DNA from: Candidatus Stercoripulliclostridium merdipullorum
GTDB taxonomy: Bacteria > Bacillota > Clostridia > Christensenellales > DTU072
DNA: 64,000 bases
Direction of reading: 5' to 3'
Assembly: GCA_018713745.1 (NCBI GenBank)
Contig: DVOH01000024.1
Span: 1 to 64,000 of the forward strand
In this document: positions 30,185 to 38,360 of the stretch, piece by piece
Position numbering within the stretch: the first letter of the stretch is position 1
How the letters are laid out: every line of letters starts with the position of its first letter
Program-made: the position numbers and the translations under genes
Notes under the pieces: model-generated
What the model saw: the letters and a program-made list of their open reading frames with translations, nothing else
Databases searched by the model: none
Told to the model about the DNA's origin: nothing

Positions 30185-30523
30185 ATGAATGCGAAAAAGC
30201 CGTTGATTGTGTATGTACTGAAAGTTCTTGAAAGCAATACCGATCGCGATCATCCCATGACGCAGGTCAAGATTGCCGAGTGGATCGACCCCGTTTTGCC
30301 GTGTGATCGAAAAACGGTAGGGCGAAACATCAAAACATTGCAAGCCATGGGGTATCCCATCGTCAAAACGTCCAAAGGATTTTATATGGATCGGAGGCAA
30401 TTCAATGCCGAGGAAATCCGTTTTGTCCTGCGAGCCGTAATGTTTGCGGAAGGGAAAGACGAGGAAGAAAAGGTGGAATTATACAAAAAATTGCATCGCG
30501 CATTTCAGGTTCGGTGGTGGTAA
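30185..30523 (+). CDS. Stand-alone helix-turn-helix related to WYL-type regulators
   Basis: A 112-residue protein resembling only the N-terminal DNA-binding part of WYL-domain transcription factors: 'PLIVYVLKVLESNTD', then 'CDRKTVGRNIKTLQAMGYPI' (about 41-60) and 'GFYMDRRQFNAEEIRFVLRA'. The C-terminal ligand-binding WYL domain is absent; the frame ends after an amphipathic helix. It could be a truncated gene or a genuine short form. The Shine-Dalgarno is GGAGG. The next gene begins 61 bases downstream on the same strand and may be co-transcribed. Confidence 0.65.
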   Translation: MNAKKPLIVYVLKVLESNTDRDHPMTQVKIAEWIDPVLPCDRKTVGRNIKTLQAMGYPIVKTSKGFYMDRRQFNAEEIRFVLRAVMFAEGKDEEEKVELYKKLHRAFQVRWW

Positions 30524-30583
30524 GATCATCGGTTGAGTGTAATTCATACGACGCAATACGAAACAAACGATAAGAGGTGTAAA

Positions 30584-31291
30584 ATGAACGATCTTGCAGA
30601 CCGCAAAAGAGACATAAAAATATATCCTTTCCGCTATCCGGCAGAGAGCATTCAGGATTATGTGAAGCGCCTGCTGACCAGGATGTACGAACACGGAGAC
30701 TTGCCGAAGGAAGAAATCGAACGATTGCAAAATCTTGATTACAGCAAGATCATGTTTGGGATCAATTATCCCCTTCTTATTACCGATTATAATGACATTT
30801 TCGATTTGTGCGGGCATGCGCGATATTGGATCAATTTTAAGCTTGCGGAAAAATATTATGTGTGCAGTCAATGGTGGAAAGATCACGAACGTCAATATAA
30901 CTATAATATCGACCAATGGGTAGCGCGCATTTTAGACAGAGAGACGCGTACTCCGGTAATGCCAAAGACCCCGTCTTTGGAGGTCGGGAGCTGGGTCAAG
31001 CATCAGCAATATGGGGTAGGAAGAGTGACCGTAATCCGGGAGCGTTGGTTTGAGATTAGATTTCAACAGGAAGAAGCGATTAAACGATTTATATATCCCG
31101 ATTCGATCACTTCGGGTGCTGTTTCGATCATAAAAGAAGCGCAGACGAAAACATGCAATATTTATTGTCCTGCTTGCGGCGGGTATCTCGGCGCAATCAC
31201 CGCAGAAGGGAAAGCGGCGCTGCGCTGCAGCTGCGGGAAAGAACTTTTTATCAAAGTCGAAACCGATCGCCTCGGCATTACCGTTCGATAG
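30584..31291 (+). CDS. Uncharacterised protein with Tudor-like and zinc-ribbon parts
   Basis: A 235-residue protein, family not recognised. The N-terminal half is polar and aromatic-rich. Around residues 130-175, 'VGSWVKHQQYGVGRVTVI' followed by a beta-rich stretch resembles the small SH3/Tudor-like domain at the end of UvrD/PcrA helicases. The C-terminus has a zinc-ribbon pattern, Cys-x2-Cys ('CPACGGYLG') then Cys-x-Cys ('LRCSCGKEL'). Nucleic-acid or RNA-polymerase binding is plausible but unproven. The ATG with an AGAGGTG site was preferred to an upstream TTG. It probably shares a transcript with the HTH gene before it. Confidence 0.6.
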   Translation: MNDLADRKRDIKIYPFRYPAESIQDYVKRLLTRMYEHGDLPKEEIERLQNLDYSKIMFGINYPLLITDYNDIFDLCGHARYWINFKLAEKYYVCSQWWKDHERQYNYNIDQWVARILDRETRTPVMPKTPSLEVGSWVKHQQYGVGRVTVIRERWFEIRFQQEEAIKRFIYPDSITSGAVSIIKEAQTKTCNIYCPACGGYLGAITAEGKAALRCSCGKELFIKVETDRLGITVR

Positions 31292-31307
31292 GCGTACGGT
31301 GTAATCA

Positions 31308-31335
31308 AAAAAGCGACGCCGATGCGTCGCTTTTT
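31308..31335. terminator. Bidirectional terminator between convergent genes
   Basis: AAAAAGCGACGC and GCGTCGCTTTTT pair perfectly around CGAT. It lies between the zinc-ribbon gene (+) and the DUF1508 gene (minus). Confidence 0.9.
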
Positions 31336-31355
31336 CCGTTCAACGGGGGGGGGAT

Positions 31356-31769
31356 TTATTTTTTGTCGAATTCCTGCTCCGACATCAAGTCGGCGGTTGG
31401 TGCCCATTTTGCCACGCTTGCAATCCCCGCTTTGCAGGACGCTTTGGTCGCGTAGCCTTCTTCGGCAATGCACAGAAGATTGCCGTTGTTGGCGCGCAGA
31501 CGATAACGGAATTTGCCTTGTTTGTCGACATAAATTTCAAATTTCGGGTTGCTCAGCGTTTCATGGCCTTTTTGCAGGGTCTGATCTTCGATTTTGTCGA
31601 TCGTGCAGAATTTGCGGACCGATTCGATGCCGCTCTTGCAGCTTTTCAGGTCGGTATATGCGCCTTCGCAGACGGCGATGGTCTCGTTGTTGGGTGCTTT
31701 CAGGCGGAAATTGAAGTTGCCTTTCGGGGTCTTGTAATAAATGAATTTCCCTTTGAGCTCGTTTGCCAT
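31356..31769 (-). CDS. DUF1508 (YegP-like) protein with two repeats
   Basis: A 137-residue small protein containing two copies of the DUF1508 unit. The first is about residues 8-58 ('GNFNFRLKAPNNETIAVCE', 'SCKSGIESVRK'), the second about 70-125 ('GKFRYRLRANNGNLLCIAE', 'SCKAGIASVAK'). Members such as E. coli YegP are short, abundant and of unknown function. The ATG was chosen because a perfect AAGGAGG site lies 6 bases upstream; a longer frame exists but lacks one. It has its own near-consensus promoter and ends at a shared terminator. Nine consecutive C's on its strand lie just after the stop. Confidence 0.85.
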   Translation of the reverse strand: MANELKGKFIYYKTPKGNFNFRLKAPNNETIAVCEGAYTDLKSCKSGIESVRKFCTIDKIEDQTLQKGHETLSNPKFEIYVDKQGKFRYRLRANNGNLLCIAEEGYATKASCKAGIASVAKWAPTADLMSEQEFDKK

Positions 31770-31802
31770 GGTTGCCTCCTTCGCTTTGGTAGGATATTTT
31801 TC

Positions 31803-31831
31803 ATTATACCGCGCTTTTCCGCCCCCGTCAA
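31803..31831 (-). promoter_or_regulatory. Promoter of the DUF1508 gene
   Basis: On the minus strand TTGACG, 17 bases, TATAAT: five of six and six of six matches. Confidence 0.8.
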
Positions 31832-31872
31832 CCTCGGATTTCGGCGCGTCGATGCAATCTGCGGCCATTCGT

Positions 31873-31901
31873 TTGACGGGCTTCTTTGAATTATTTATAA
31901 T
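31873..31901 (+). promoter_or_regulatory. Promoter of the pyridoxal-kinase-like gene
   Basis: TTGACG (31873-31878), 17 bases, TATAAT (31896-31901). Confidence 0.8.
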
Positions 31902-31933
31902 GTTGATATATAATTATATATAATTCTGCTCGG

Positions 31934-31952
31934 CGGAAACACAATGTTTCCG
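31934..31952 (+). promoter_or_regulatory. Leader stem-loop abutting the Shine-Dalgarno
   Basis: CGGAAACA and TGTTTCCG form a perfect 8-bp stem with a CAA loop, ending one base before GAGGAGG. There is no T run, so it is not a terminator. It may protect the mRNA or influence ribosome access. Confidence 0.5.
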
Positions 31953-31965
31953 TGAGGAGGTTGCA

Positions 31966-32799
31966 ATGACCAGAATTTTGACCGTTCAGGATATTTCCTG
32001 CGTCGGACAGTGTTCGCTGACCGTCGCTTTGCCCATCGTGTCGGCTTGCGGTATCGAAACCGCCGTGCTGCCGACGGCGGTTTTATCCACGCATACCGCG
32101 TTTCGCCCCGGCTATACCTTCCGCGATCTTACCGACGATATCTTGCCGATTTCCGATCATTGGCGCAAGGAAGAGATTTACTTCGACGCCGTTTATACCG
32201 GCTATCTCGGCAGCAAACGGCAGGTCGATCTCATTTTGACCTTGGTCGATCGTCATCTCGCGCCCGGCGGAAAACTGATCGTCGATCCCGCAATGGCGGA
32301 CGGCGGAAAACTGTATGCGGGCTTCCCCGAAGATTTCCCCCGGGATATGGCGCGCCTTGTCGCCGCCGCGGATATTATTCTTCCCAATATTACCGAAGCG
32401 GCGCTTATGACGGGACTACCTTTCCGCACCGAATACGACGAGGGGTACATTCTCGAACTCTTGCGCCGTCTGAACGCGATCGGCGCCAAAACCGTCGTGC
32501 TGACCGGAGTCTCCTTTTCGCCCGACAAGCTCGGCGTCGCCGTTTATGACGGGGAAGCGGACGCCGTACGCTACTATTTTACCGACAAAGAACCGCGCAT
32601 GTCGCACGGCACGGGCGATGTTTACGCTTCGGCGTTTACCGGCGCGTTTATGAACGGTTTCGACGTTTACGAAAGCGCGGCAATCGCGGCGGACTATACC
32701 GTCCGCACCATTCGCGCAACGATCGGCGACGACGCGCATTGGTACGGCGTCAATTTCGAAAAGGAGCTGCGATACCTTGTCGAGCGGATCGGAAAGTAA
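31966..32799 (+). CDS. Pyridoxal/pyridoxamine kinase-like protein (PdxY/PdxK type)
   Basis: A 277-residue ribokinase-superfamily protein that most resembles pyridoxal kinases. It has the N-terminal 'TVQDISCVGQCSLTVALP', the substrate loop region 'YTGYLGS', 'VDPAMADGGKLY', and near residue 205-215 the catalytic 'SHGTGDVYASAFTG', where the Asp is the base of the family. It would phosphorylate vitamin B6 vitamers for PLP-dependent enzymes. A thiamine- or sugar-related kinase cannot be excluded. A stem-loop precedes the GAGGAGG site, and a terminator follows four bases after its stop codon. Confidence 0.8.
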   Translation: MTRILTVQDISCVGQCSLTVALPIVSACGIETAVLPTAVLSTHTAFRPGYTFRDLTDDILPISDHWRKEEIYFDAVYTGYLGSKRQVDLILTLVDRHLAPGGKLIVDPAMADGGKLYAGFPEDFPRDMARLVAAADIILPNITEAALMTGLPFRTEYDEGYILELLRRLNAIGAKTVVLTGVSFSPDKLGVAVYDGEADAVRYYFTDKEPRMSHGTGDVYASAFTGAFMNGFDVYESAAIAADYTVRTIRATIGDDAHWYGVNFEKELRYLVERIGK

Positions 32800-33943
32800 T
32801 CGAAAGGGCGTTCGGGACGCCCTTTTTCAAACAGAAAACAAAAGGGGACAAGAAGTTGCTTCCGAGCATCTTCGCGCCCTCGTGTCCCTTCTGCTTCCGT
32901 GGTTTGACCGACACAAAAGAGATTTGCCGTGGCGTCGGGACAAGACGCCCTATACCACCTGGATCTCGGAAATCATGTTGCAGCAGACGCGCGTCGAAGC
33001 CGTCAAGGGATATTATCTGAGGTTTGTGCGCGCTTTGCCGACGGCAGCCGATCTTGCCGCCTGTCCCGAAGACCGTCTGATGAAACTATGGGAAGGACTG
33101 GGATATTACAGCCGCGTCCGCAATCTCCAAAAAGCCGCCCGTATCGTCGTTGAGCGTTACGGCGGGCAGTTGCCTGCCGATTACGCGGCGTTACGCGCGT
33201 TGCCCGGGATCGGCGACTACACCGCGGGGGCAATCGCGTCGATTGCCTTCGGGCTTCCCGTTCCCGCCGTTGACGGCAATGTGTTGCGCGTCATTGCCCG
33301 CTATGCCGACGATGACGGCAACATTGACGATCCCGCCGTCCGCAAACGCGTTGCGGCGTCGCTTCGGGCGGTTTATCCCGCCGAGCGGTGCGGCGATCTG
33401 ACCGAGTCGCTGATGGAGCTCGGCGCGACGGTATGCCTCCCCAACGGTGCGCCGCTTTGCGCCGATTGTCCCTTGCGGTCGCGTTGCCTTGCTTTCCGAA
33501 ACGGTACGGTCTCCGATCTGCCCGTACGCAAAGAGAAGCCTCCCCGTCGGATCGAGCGTCATACCGTACTATGGATTACGGACGGGCAGGGGGTCGCTTT
33601 GATTCGCCGTGCCGCACGCGGTGTGCTGGGCGGGCAGTGGGCACCGCCGACGACGGAAGGCGCTTTGTCCGAAGCGGAAGTGCGCAAGCTGCTGTGCGAA
33701 GCGGATTGCCGAATTCTTACGCTGACGCCGCAACCGAACTATATCCACGTTTTTACGCACATCGAGTGGCACAATACCGTTTATCTTGCCGTCGTACAAG
33801 CAATTCCGTCGCAATGGCGCCGTGTGACAGCCGATGAATTGCAACGGGAAGTCGCTTTGCCGGCGGCGTTTCCGATGCCGCATGCGCTCAAAAACGGAGC
33901 ATCGGGCGCCTTAGACGCTCTTCCGAAATCTAAAAATGTATAA
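32777..33943 (+). CDS. mutY: A/G-specific adenine DNA glycosylase
   Basis: Removes adenine mispaired with 8-oxoguanine. Up to 388 residues: catalytic Glu in 'SEIMLQQTRV', helix-hairpin-helix 'LPGIGDYTAGAIASIAFG', catalytic Asp in 'PAVDGNVLRV'. The Fe-S loop has Cys spacing x7, x2, x5 ('CLPNGAPLCADCPLRSRC'), and a C-terminal NUDIX-like 8-oxoG-recognition domain starts near residue 255. The start is uncertain. The TTG at 32777 has an AGGAG site 10 bases away but overlaps the kinase gene and precedes a terminator. The next usable codon is a GTG at 32882, which would shorten the first helix. Confidence 0.88.
   Translation: MSSGSESNRKGVRDALFQTENKRGQEVASEHLRALVSLLLPWFDRHKRDLPWRRDKTPYTTWISEIMLQQTRVEAVKGYYLRFVRALPTAADLAACPEDRLMKLWEGLGYYSRVRNLQKAARIVVERYGGQLPADYAALRALPGIGDYTAGAIASIAFGLPVPAVDGNVLRVIARYADDDGNIDDPAVRKRVAASLRAVYPAERCGDLTESLMELGATVCLPNGAPLCADCPLRSRCLAFRNGTVSDLPVRKEKPPRRIERHTVLWITDGQGVALIRRAARGVLGGQWAPPTTEGALSEAEVRKLLCEADCRILTLTPQPNYIHVFTHIEWHNTVYLAVVQAIPSQWRRVTADELQREVALPAAFPMPHALKNGASGALDALPKSKNV
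32803..32827 (+). terminator. Terminator after the kinase gene, inside the apparent 5' end of mutY
   Basis: AAAGGGCGT and ACGCCCTTT pair perfectly around TCGGG and end in five T's. It follows the kinase stop codon by four bases. Confidence 0.8.
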
Positions 33944-34010
33944 TTATGCATAATATGTGCAAAATTATGAATAAAATTATAAAATAATCCAAAAATAACG
34001 TATTAAATGC
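33944..34010. promoter_or_regulatory. AT-rich region with possible ArgR operators
   Basis: Just upstream of the argG promoter is a perfect palindrome ATTATGCATAAT, followed by TGTGCAA and TTATGAATAAAATTATAA. Both resemble Gram-positive ARG boxes (ATGAATAAAAATGCAA type), though neither fits exactly. No argR is in the window. Confidence 0.4.
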
Positions 34011-34039
34011 TTGACTTAATTTTTTGTGAGTGCTAAGAT
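34011..34039 (+). promoter_or_regulatory. Promoter of the arginine cluster
   Basis: TTGACT (34011-34016), 17 bases, TAAGAT (34034-34039), start near 34046. Confidence 0.75.
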
Positions 34040-34071
34040 AGACGTATTCTCAACGGAGGCGACTCATTGTT

Positions 34072-35307
34072 ATGAAAGATAAAAAGATCAAAAAAATCGT
34101 ATTGGCATATTCGGGCGGGCTGGACACTTCGATTATTATCCCCTGGCTGAAGGAGAACTACGATAACCCCGAGATCATTGCCGTTTCGGGCGACGTCGGA
34201 CAAGGGACGGAGCTGGACGGACTCGAGGAAAAAGCGATCAAGACGGGTGCGAGCAAACTTTATGTTCTCGACCTCAAAGAAGCGTTTATCCAAGACTATG
34301 TATATCCGACCTTGCAGGCGGGTGCCAAATACGAAGGCGAATATCTGCTCGGCACGGCGTTTGCGCGTCCGATCATTGCCAAAGGCATTGTCGACATTGC
34401 CAAAAAAGAAGGCGCCGACGCCATCTGCCACGGCTGCACGGGGAAAGGCAACGATCAGGTTCGGTTTGAACTGACGATCAAGGCATTTGCCCCCGAAATG
34501 AAAATCATTGCGCCTTGGCGGGAATGGAGCATCAAGTCGCGCGACGAAGAAATCGACTATGCCGAAGCGCACAACGTGCCGCTCAAAATCAATCGCGAGA
34601 CCAGCTACAGCAAGGACAAGAACCTGTGGCACCTCTCGCACGAAGGGCTGGATCTCGAAGATCCCGCCAACGAACCGCAGTATGACAAAGAGGGATTTTT
34701 GGAGATGGGCGTCAGCCCCATGCAGGCACCCGACAAGGCGACGTATATCACGATTTCGTTTGAGAAGGGTGTGCCCGTCAAGCTGAACGGCGAAACCTTA
34801 AACGGCGTGGATATGGTCACCAAACTTAACAAATTGGGTGGCGAAAACGGCATCGGTCTTGCCGATATTATCGAGAATCGTCTGGTCGGCATGAAGTCGC
34901 GCGGCGTGTACGAAACGCCGGGCGGAGCCATTCTTTACAAGGCGCACGACATCCTCGAGAGTCTGACGCTCGACCGCGACACGATGCACTACAAAAAGCT
35001 GGTTGCCGAGCAGTTTGCCGAGCTTGTTTATTTCGGAAAGTGGTTTACGCCCCTTCGCGAAAGTCTTTCGGCTTTTGTCACCAAGACGCAGGAGTACGTT
35101 ACGGGGGACGTCAAACTCAAACTGTACAAAGGCAACATCATTCCCGCGGGAGTCACCTCTCCGTACTCGCTCTATGACGAAGAGATTGCGACGTTTGCCG
35201 CCGACGAAGTTTATGATCAAAAAGATTCGGCAGGATTCATCAACCTGTTCGGTCTGTCGCTGAAAGTCGGCGCGCACATGAAAAAGAAAAACGGTATCAC
35301 AGACTGA
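34072..35307 (+). CDS. argG: Argininosuccinate synthase
   Basis: A 411-residue ATP-pyrophosphatase-type ligase joining citrulline and aspartate. The N-terminal P-loop-like '[18 protein letters not shown]' (about residues 11-28), '[15 protein letters not shown]' (about 122-136), and '[14 protein letters not shown]' are characteristic. Normal length. The start is supported by ACGGAGGCG at a slightly long distance. It is the first gene of the arginine cluster; its usual partner argH does not follow and is nowhere in the window. Confidence 0.95.
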   Translation: MKDKKIKKIVLAYSGGLDTSIIIPWLKENYDNPEIIAVSGDVGQGTELDGLEEKAIKTGASKLYVLDLKEAFIQDYVYPTLQAGAKYEGEYLLGTAFARPIIAKGIVDIAKKEGADAICHGCTGKGNDQVRFELTIKAFAPEMKIIAPWREWSIKSRDEEIDYAEAHNVPLKINRETSYSKDKNLWHLSHEGLDLEDPANEPQYDKEGFLEMGVSPMQAPDKATYITISFEKGVPVKLNGETLNGVDMVTKLNKLGGENGIGLADIIENRLVGMKSRGVYETPGGAILYKAHDILESLTLDRDTMHYKKLVAEQFAELVYFGKWFTPLRESLSAFVTKTQEYVTGDVKLKLYKGNIIPAGVTSPYSLYDEEIATFAADEVYDQKDSAGFINLFGLSLKVGAHMKKKNGITD

Positions 35308-35312
35308 TCGGA

Positions 35313-35335
35313 CGGGGACGGCGATGCCGTCCCCG
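35313..35335 (+). other. Strong hairpin between argG and argC without T run
   Basis: CGGGGACGGC and GCCGTCCCCG pair perfectly (10 bp, GAT loop) directly after argG and 8 bases before argC. The lack of a U tract argues against simple termination; an RNA-processing, stability or translation role is possible. Confidence 0.6.
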
Positions 35336-35343
35336 CATTCTCT

Positions 35344-36270
35344 ATGGCAATGAAAAAGATTTTTATCGACGGAAAAGAAGGTACGACCGGGCTTGAGATC
35401 TTTCATCGGCTTCAGGGCAGGGCGGGGATCGAGATTGTCACGCTCCCCGAACATTTGCGCAAAGATCCCGACGCGCGGAGAGAGGCGTCTCTTGCAAGCG
35501 ATCTGACGGTTTTGTGTTTGCCCGACCGTGCCGCCGCCGAGGCGGTCAAGGCGCTGGAAGGCAGTTCGGCGCGCATCATCGACGCGTCGACGGCACACCG
35601 TACCGCGCCCGGTTGGGTTTACGGCTTTGCCGAGCTTAACAAGAGACAAGCTGAGGCAATCGCCGCGGCACAACGGGTTGCCAATCCCGGATGTCACGCG
35701 ACGGGACTGATTGCCGCCCTCGCGCCTTTGGTTGACAAGGGCGAGGTCGATCCTTCCGAGTCGATCTCCTGCTTCTCGCTGACGGGTTACAGCGGCGGGG
35801 GCAAAAAGATGATCGCGGAGTACGAAAGCGAGGGGCGCGACGTTGCATTGCAGTCCCCGCGGATTTACGCCTTGGGACAAACACATAAGCACTTGCCCGA
35901 GATGACGCATTACTGCCGCTTGACTTCGGCTCCCGTATTTTCGCCCGTCGTTGCCGACTTTTACCGCGGAATGGCGGTTACGGTATTTTTGCCGGGGAAA
36001 GCGGGGCGCACGCCCGATGCGATTGCGGATTGCCTTTTCAAGCATTACGCGGCGTATCCCAATATTAAGGTTTCGATGCAGGACGGCGCAATGCTTGCCG
36101 CAAACCGCTATGCAGGGAAGGACGGCTTGGAACTGGTGATCGGCGGCACCGAAGGAAGAGTGACGGTTACGGCGCTGTTTGACAATCTCGGCAAAGGGGC
36201 GTCGGGTGCCGCGGTACAAAATATCAATCTGATGCTCGGATTCGGGCAGTACGAAGGACTTGTGTTATGA
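35344..36270 (+). CDS. argC: N-acetyl-gamma-glutamyl-phosphate reductase, short (type 2) form
   Basis: About 308 residues, the shorter AGPR type 2. The N-terminal 'KKIFIDGKEGTTGLEIF' is typical, catalytic Cys lies in 'ANPGCHATG' (about residues 114-122), and 'GQTHKHLPEM' holds conserved His residues. It reduces N-acetylglutamyl phosphate to the semialdehyde with NADPH. Two in-frame ATGs lie at 35344 and 35350; neither has a Shine-Dalgarno site, which is unusual here, and a strong hairpin lies just upstream. Its stop overlaps the argJ start (ATGA). Confidence 0.92.
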   Translation: MAMKKIFIDGKEGTTGLEIFHRLQGRAGIEIVTLPEHLRKDPDARREASLASDLTVLCLPDRAAAEAVKALEGSSARIIDASTAHRTAPGWVYGFAELNKRQAEAIAAAQRVANPGCHATGLIAALAPLVDKGEVDPSESISCFSLTGYSGGGKKMIAEYESEGRDVALQSPRIYALGQTHKHLPEMTHYCRLTSAPVFSPVVADFYRGMAVTVFLPGKAGRTPDAIADCLFKHYAAYPNIKVSMQDGAMLAANRYAGKDGLELVIGGTEGRVTVTALFDNLGKGASGAAVQNINLMLGFGQYEGLVL

Positions 36271-37490
36271 CGGAGTTTCAATGGATTTCGGGCGGGATCA
36301 CCGCGCCCAAAGGATTTTGCGCCGCAGGCGTGCATGCGGGGATCCGCAGGAACAGAACCAAAAAAGACCTTGCGCTGATTGTATCGGACGTTCGCTGCGC
36401 GGCGGCTGCGGTTTATACACAGAACAAAGTCAAAGGCGCGCCGATCGGCGTGACGCGGGAGCATCTTGCGGACGGATATGCCCAAGCCGTCATCGTCAAC
36501 AGCGGCAACGCCAATACCTGCAACGCCAACGGCGTCGAAATTGCCGAAGGGATGTGTCGCTTGGTCGAAACCCATACGGGAATTGCCGCAAACGACGTTA
36601 TCGTCGCTTCGACGGGCGTGATCGGGCAGGAAATGACGCTCGATCCCATCGCCGCGGCAATGGAGGGATTGACGGCTTCGCTTGCCAAAAACGGGTCGCT
36701 TGCGGCGGCGGAAGCGATTATGACGACCGACACCGTCGTCAAAGAAAAAACACTGAGATTTATGTTGGACGGCAAGCCCTGCACGATCGGGTGTATTGCC
36801 AAAGGCTCGGGGATGATTCATCCCAATATGGCGACGATGCTGGTATTTGTCACCACCGACGTCGCAATCGAATCGGAGCTTCTGAAAGAAGCAGTCTCCG
36901 CCGACGTCAAAAAATCGTTTAATATGATCAGCGTCGACGGGGATACTTCGACCAACGATATGTTGTGCGTCATGGCTTCGGGTCTTGCCGGCAATCGCAC
37001 GATTGCCGAAAAGGACGCCGATTACGACACCTTCTGTCAGGCACTTCGTCTTGTCACCGTAGCGGTCAGCAAAATGATCGCCAAGGACGGCGAGGGGGCA
37101 ACCAAACTGCTCGAGTGCCGGGTCACGGGGGCGTCGGACGAAGTTAGCGCCGTCGTCATTGCCAAAAGCGTTATTACAAGCAGCTTGTTTAAGGCGGCGA
37201 TGTTCGGCGCGGACGCCAACTGGGGCAGGGTGCTTTGCGCGATCGGATACAGCGGCGCCGACGTCGACGTCGACCGTATCGATATTTCGTTTGCCTCGGC
37301 AGAGGGCGAAATCGTCGTTTGCCGGCAGGGTTCGGGCGTTCCGTTCGACGAAGAGGCCGCCAAGCGGATTCTGTTGAAAGACGAAATCGTCATCCGGATT
37401 GCATGCAACGACGGCAACGGAGAGGCGACGGCATGGGGCTGCGATCTGACATACGATTATGTCAGGATCAACGGCGATTATCGGACCTGA
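36267..37490 (+). CDS. argJ: Bifunctional ornithine acetyltransferase / N-acetylglutamate synthase
   Basis: A 407-residue self-cleaving Ntn-fold enzyme that moves the acetyl group from N-acetylornithine to glutamate, recycling acetyl. The autocleavage site is in 'HPNMATMLVFVTTD' (about residues 186-199), with Thr as the new nucleophile after Ala. 'KGSGMIHPN' precedes it. Because ArgJ provides acetylglutamate, absence of argA is expected if the enzyme is bifunctional, as this length and context suggest. It starts in the argC stop codon. Confidence 0.94.
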   Translation: MTEFQWISGGITAPKGFCAAGVHAGIRRNRTKKDLALIVSDVRCAAAAVYTQNKVKGAPIGVTREHLADGYAQAVIVNSGNANTCNANGVEIAEGMCRLVETHTGIAANDVIVASTGVIGQEMTLDPIAAAMEGLTASLAKNGSLAAAEAIMTTDTVVKEKTLRFMLDGKPCTIGCIAKGSGMIHPNMATMLVFVTTDVAIESELLKEAVSADVKKSFNMISVDGDTSTNDMLCVMASGLAGNRTIAEKDADYDTFCQALRLVTVAVSKMIAKDGEGATKLLECRVTGASDEVSAVVIAKSVITSSLFKAAMFGADANWGRVLCAIGYSGADVDVDRIDISFASAEGEIVVCRQGSGVPFDEEAAKRILLKDEIVIRIACNDGNGEATAWGCDLTYDYVRINGDYRT

Positions 37491-37500
37491 AGGAGGGGAT

Positions 37501-38352
37501 ATGGAAGCGGACGTCAAACAAAAAGCGGAAATTCTGGTACAGGCATTGCCGTATATTCATCAGTATAACGGCAAGATTCTCGTCATCAAATACGGCGGCA
37601 ACGCGATGATCAACGAAACGCTGAAAAAAGCCGTCATGAGCGACCTGGTGTTGCTTTACAAAACGGGCGTCAAGATCGTGTTGGTGCACGGCGGCGGACC
37701 CGAAATCAACGAAGCCCTCAAAAAAATGGGGATCGAAACAAAGTTTGTCGGCGGACTCCGTCAGACCGACCGCGCGACGGTCGAAGTGGTGCAGATGGTG
37801 CTTGCGGGCAAGGTCAACAAAGATCTGGTCAATCTGATCGAAAACGAAGGCGGCAAGGCGATGGGGTTGTCGGGGATAGACGGGCATATGCTGGAGTGCA
37901 GACCCGTTTCGGCAGAACTCGGTTATGTCGGCGCGATCGAAAGGGTTGACGTCGAACCCGTCCTCAGCGTTTTGGAAGCGGGATATATCCCCGTCATCAG
38001 CACGGTGGGCTGTGATAAAGAGGGGAACGTGTACAATATTAACGCCGATACGGTTGCGGCGGCGATTGCGGGGAGTCTGAAAGCCGAAGCGCTGATCTCG
38101 ATGACGGATATCCGCGGGATTTTACGCGACAAAAACGACGAGAATTCTCTGATTCCCGTCGTGCAGGTCAGCGAAGCGCCGCAACTGATCCGAGAGGGAA
38201 TTATCTCGGGCGGAATGATTCCGAAGATCGAGTGTTCGGTCGAAGCCATCCGTCGCGGCGTCAGCAAAGTTTTTATCATCGACGGCAGGATGCCGCACGC
38301 GATTCTGATCGAAATTCTGTCCGATCAAGGGATCGGAACCATGTTTTGTTAG
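37501..38352 (+). CDS. argB: Acetylglutamate kinase
   Basis: A 283-residue amino-acid kinase. 'LVIKYGGNAMINETLKKA' (about residues 24-41) binds phosphate, 'LVHGGGPEINEALKKMG' follows, and 'GGMIPKIECSVEAI' is the family C-terminal motif. The ATG has a perfect AAGGAGGGG site. The frame also remains open upstream into argJ but without homology. In many bacteria this is the arginine-feedback step; the N-terminal helix associated with inhibition seems present ('KAEILVQALPYIHQY'), which is suggestive only. Confidence 0.95.
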   Translation: MEADVKQKAEILVQALPYIHQYNGKILVIKYGGNAMINETLKKAVMSDLVLLYKTGVKIVLVHGGGPEINEALKKMGIETKFVGGLRQTDRATVEVVQMVLAGKVNKDLVNLIENEGGKAMGLSGIDGHMLECRPVSAELGYVGAIERVDVEPVLSVLEAGYIPVISTVGCDKEGNVYNINADTVAAAIAGSLKAEALISMTDIRGILRDKNDENSLIPVVQVSEAPQLIREGIISGGMIPKIECSVEAIRRGVSKVFIIDGRMPHAILIEILSDQGIGTMFC

Positions 38353-38360
38353 GAGGCGAT

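Noticed and set aside
31345-31353. Nine-base G tract (C on the DUF1508 strand), possible phase-variation switch
   Set aside because: It lies just after the DUF1508 stop codon, outside coding and promoter sequence, so slippage would not switch the gene.
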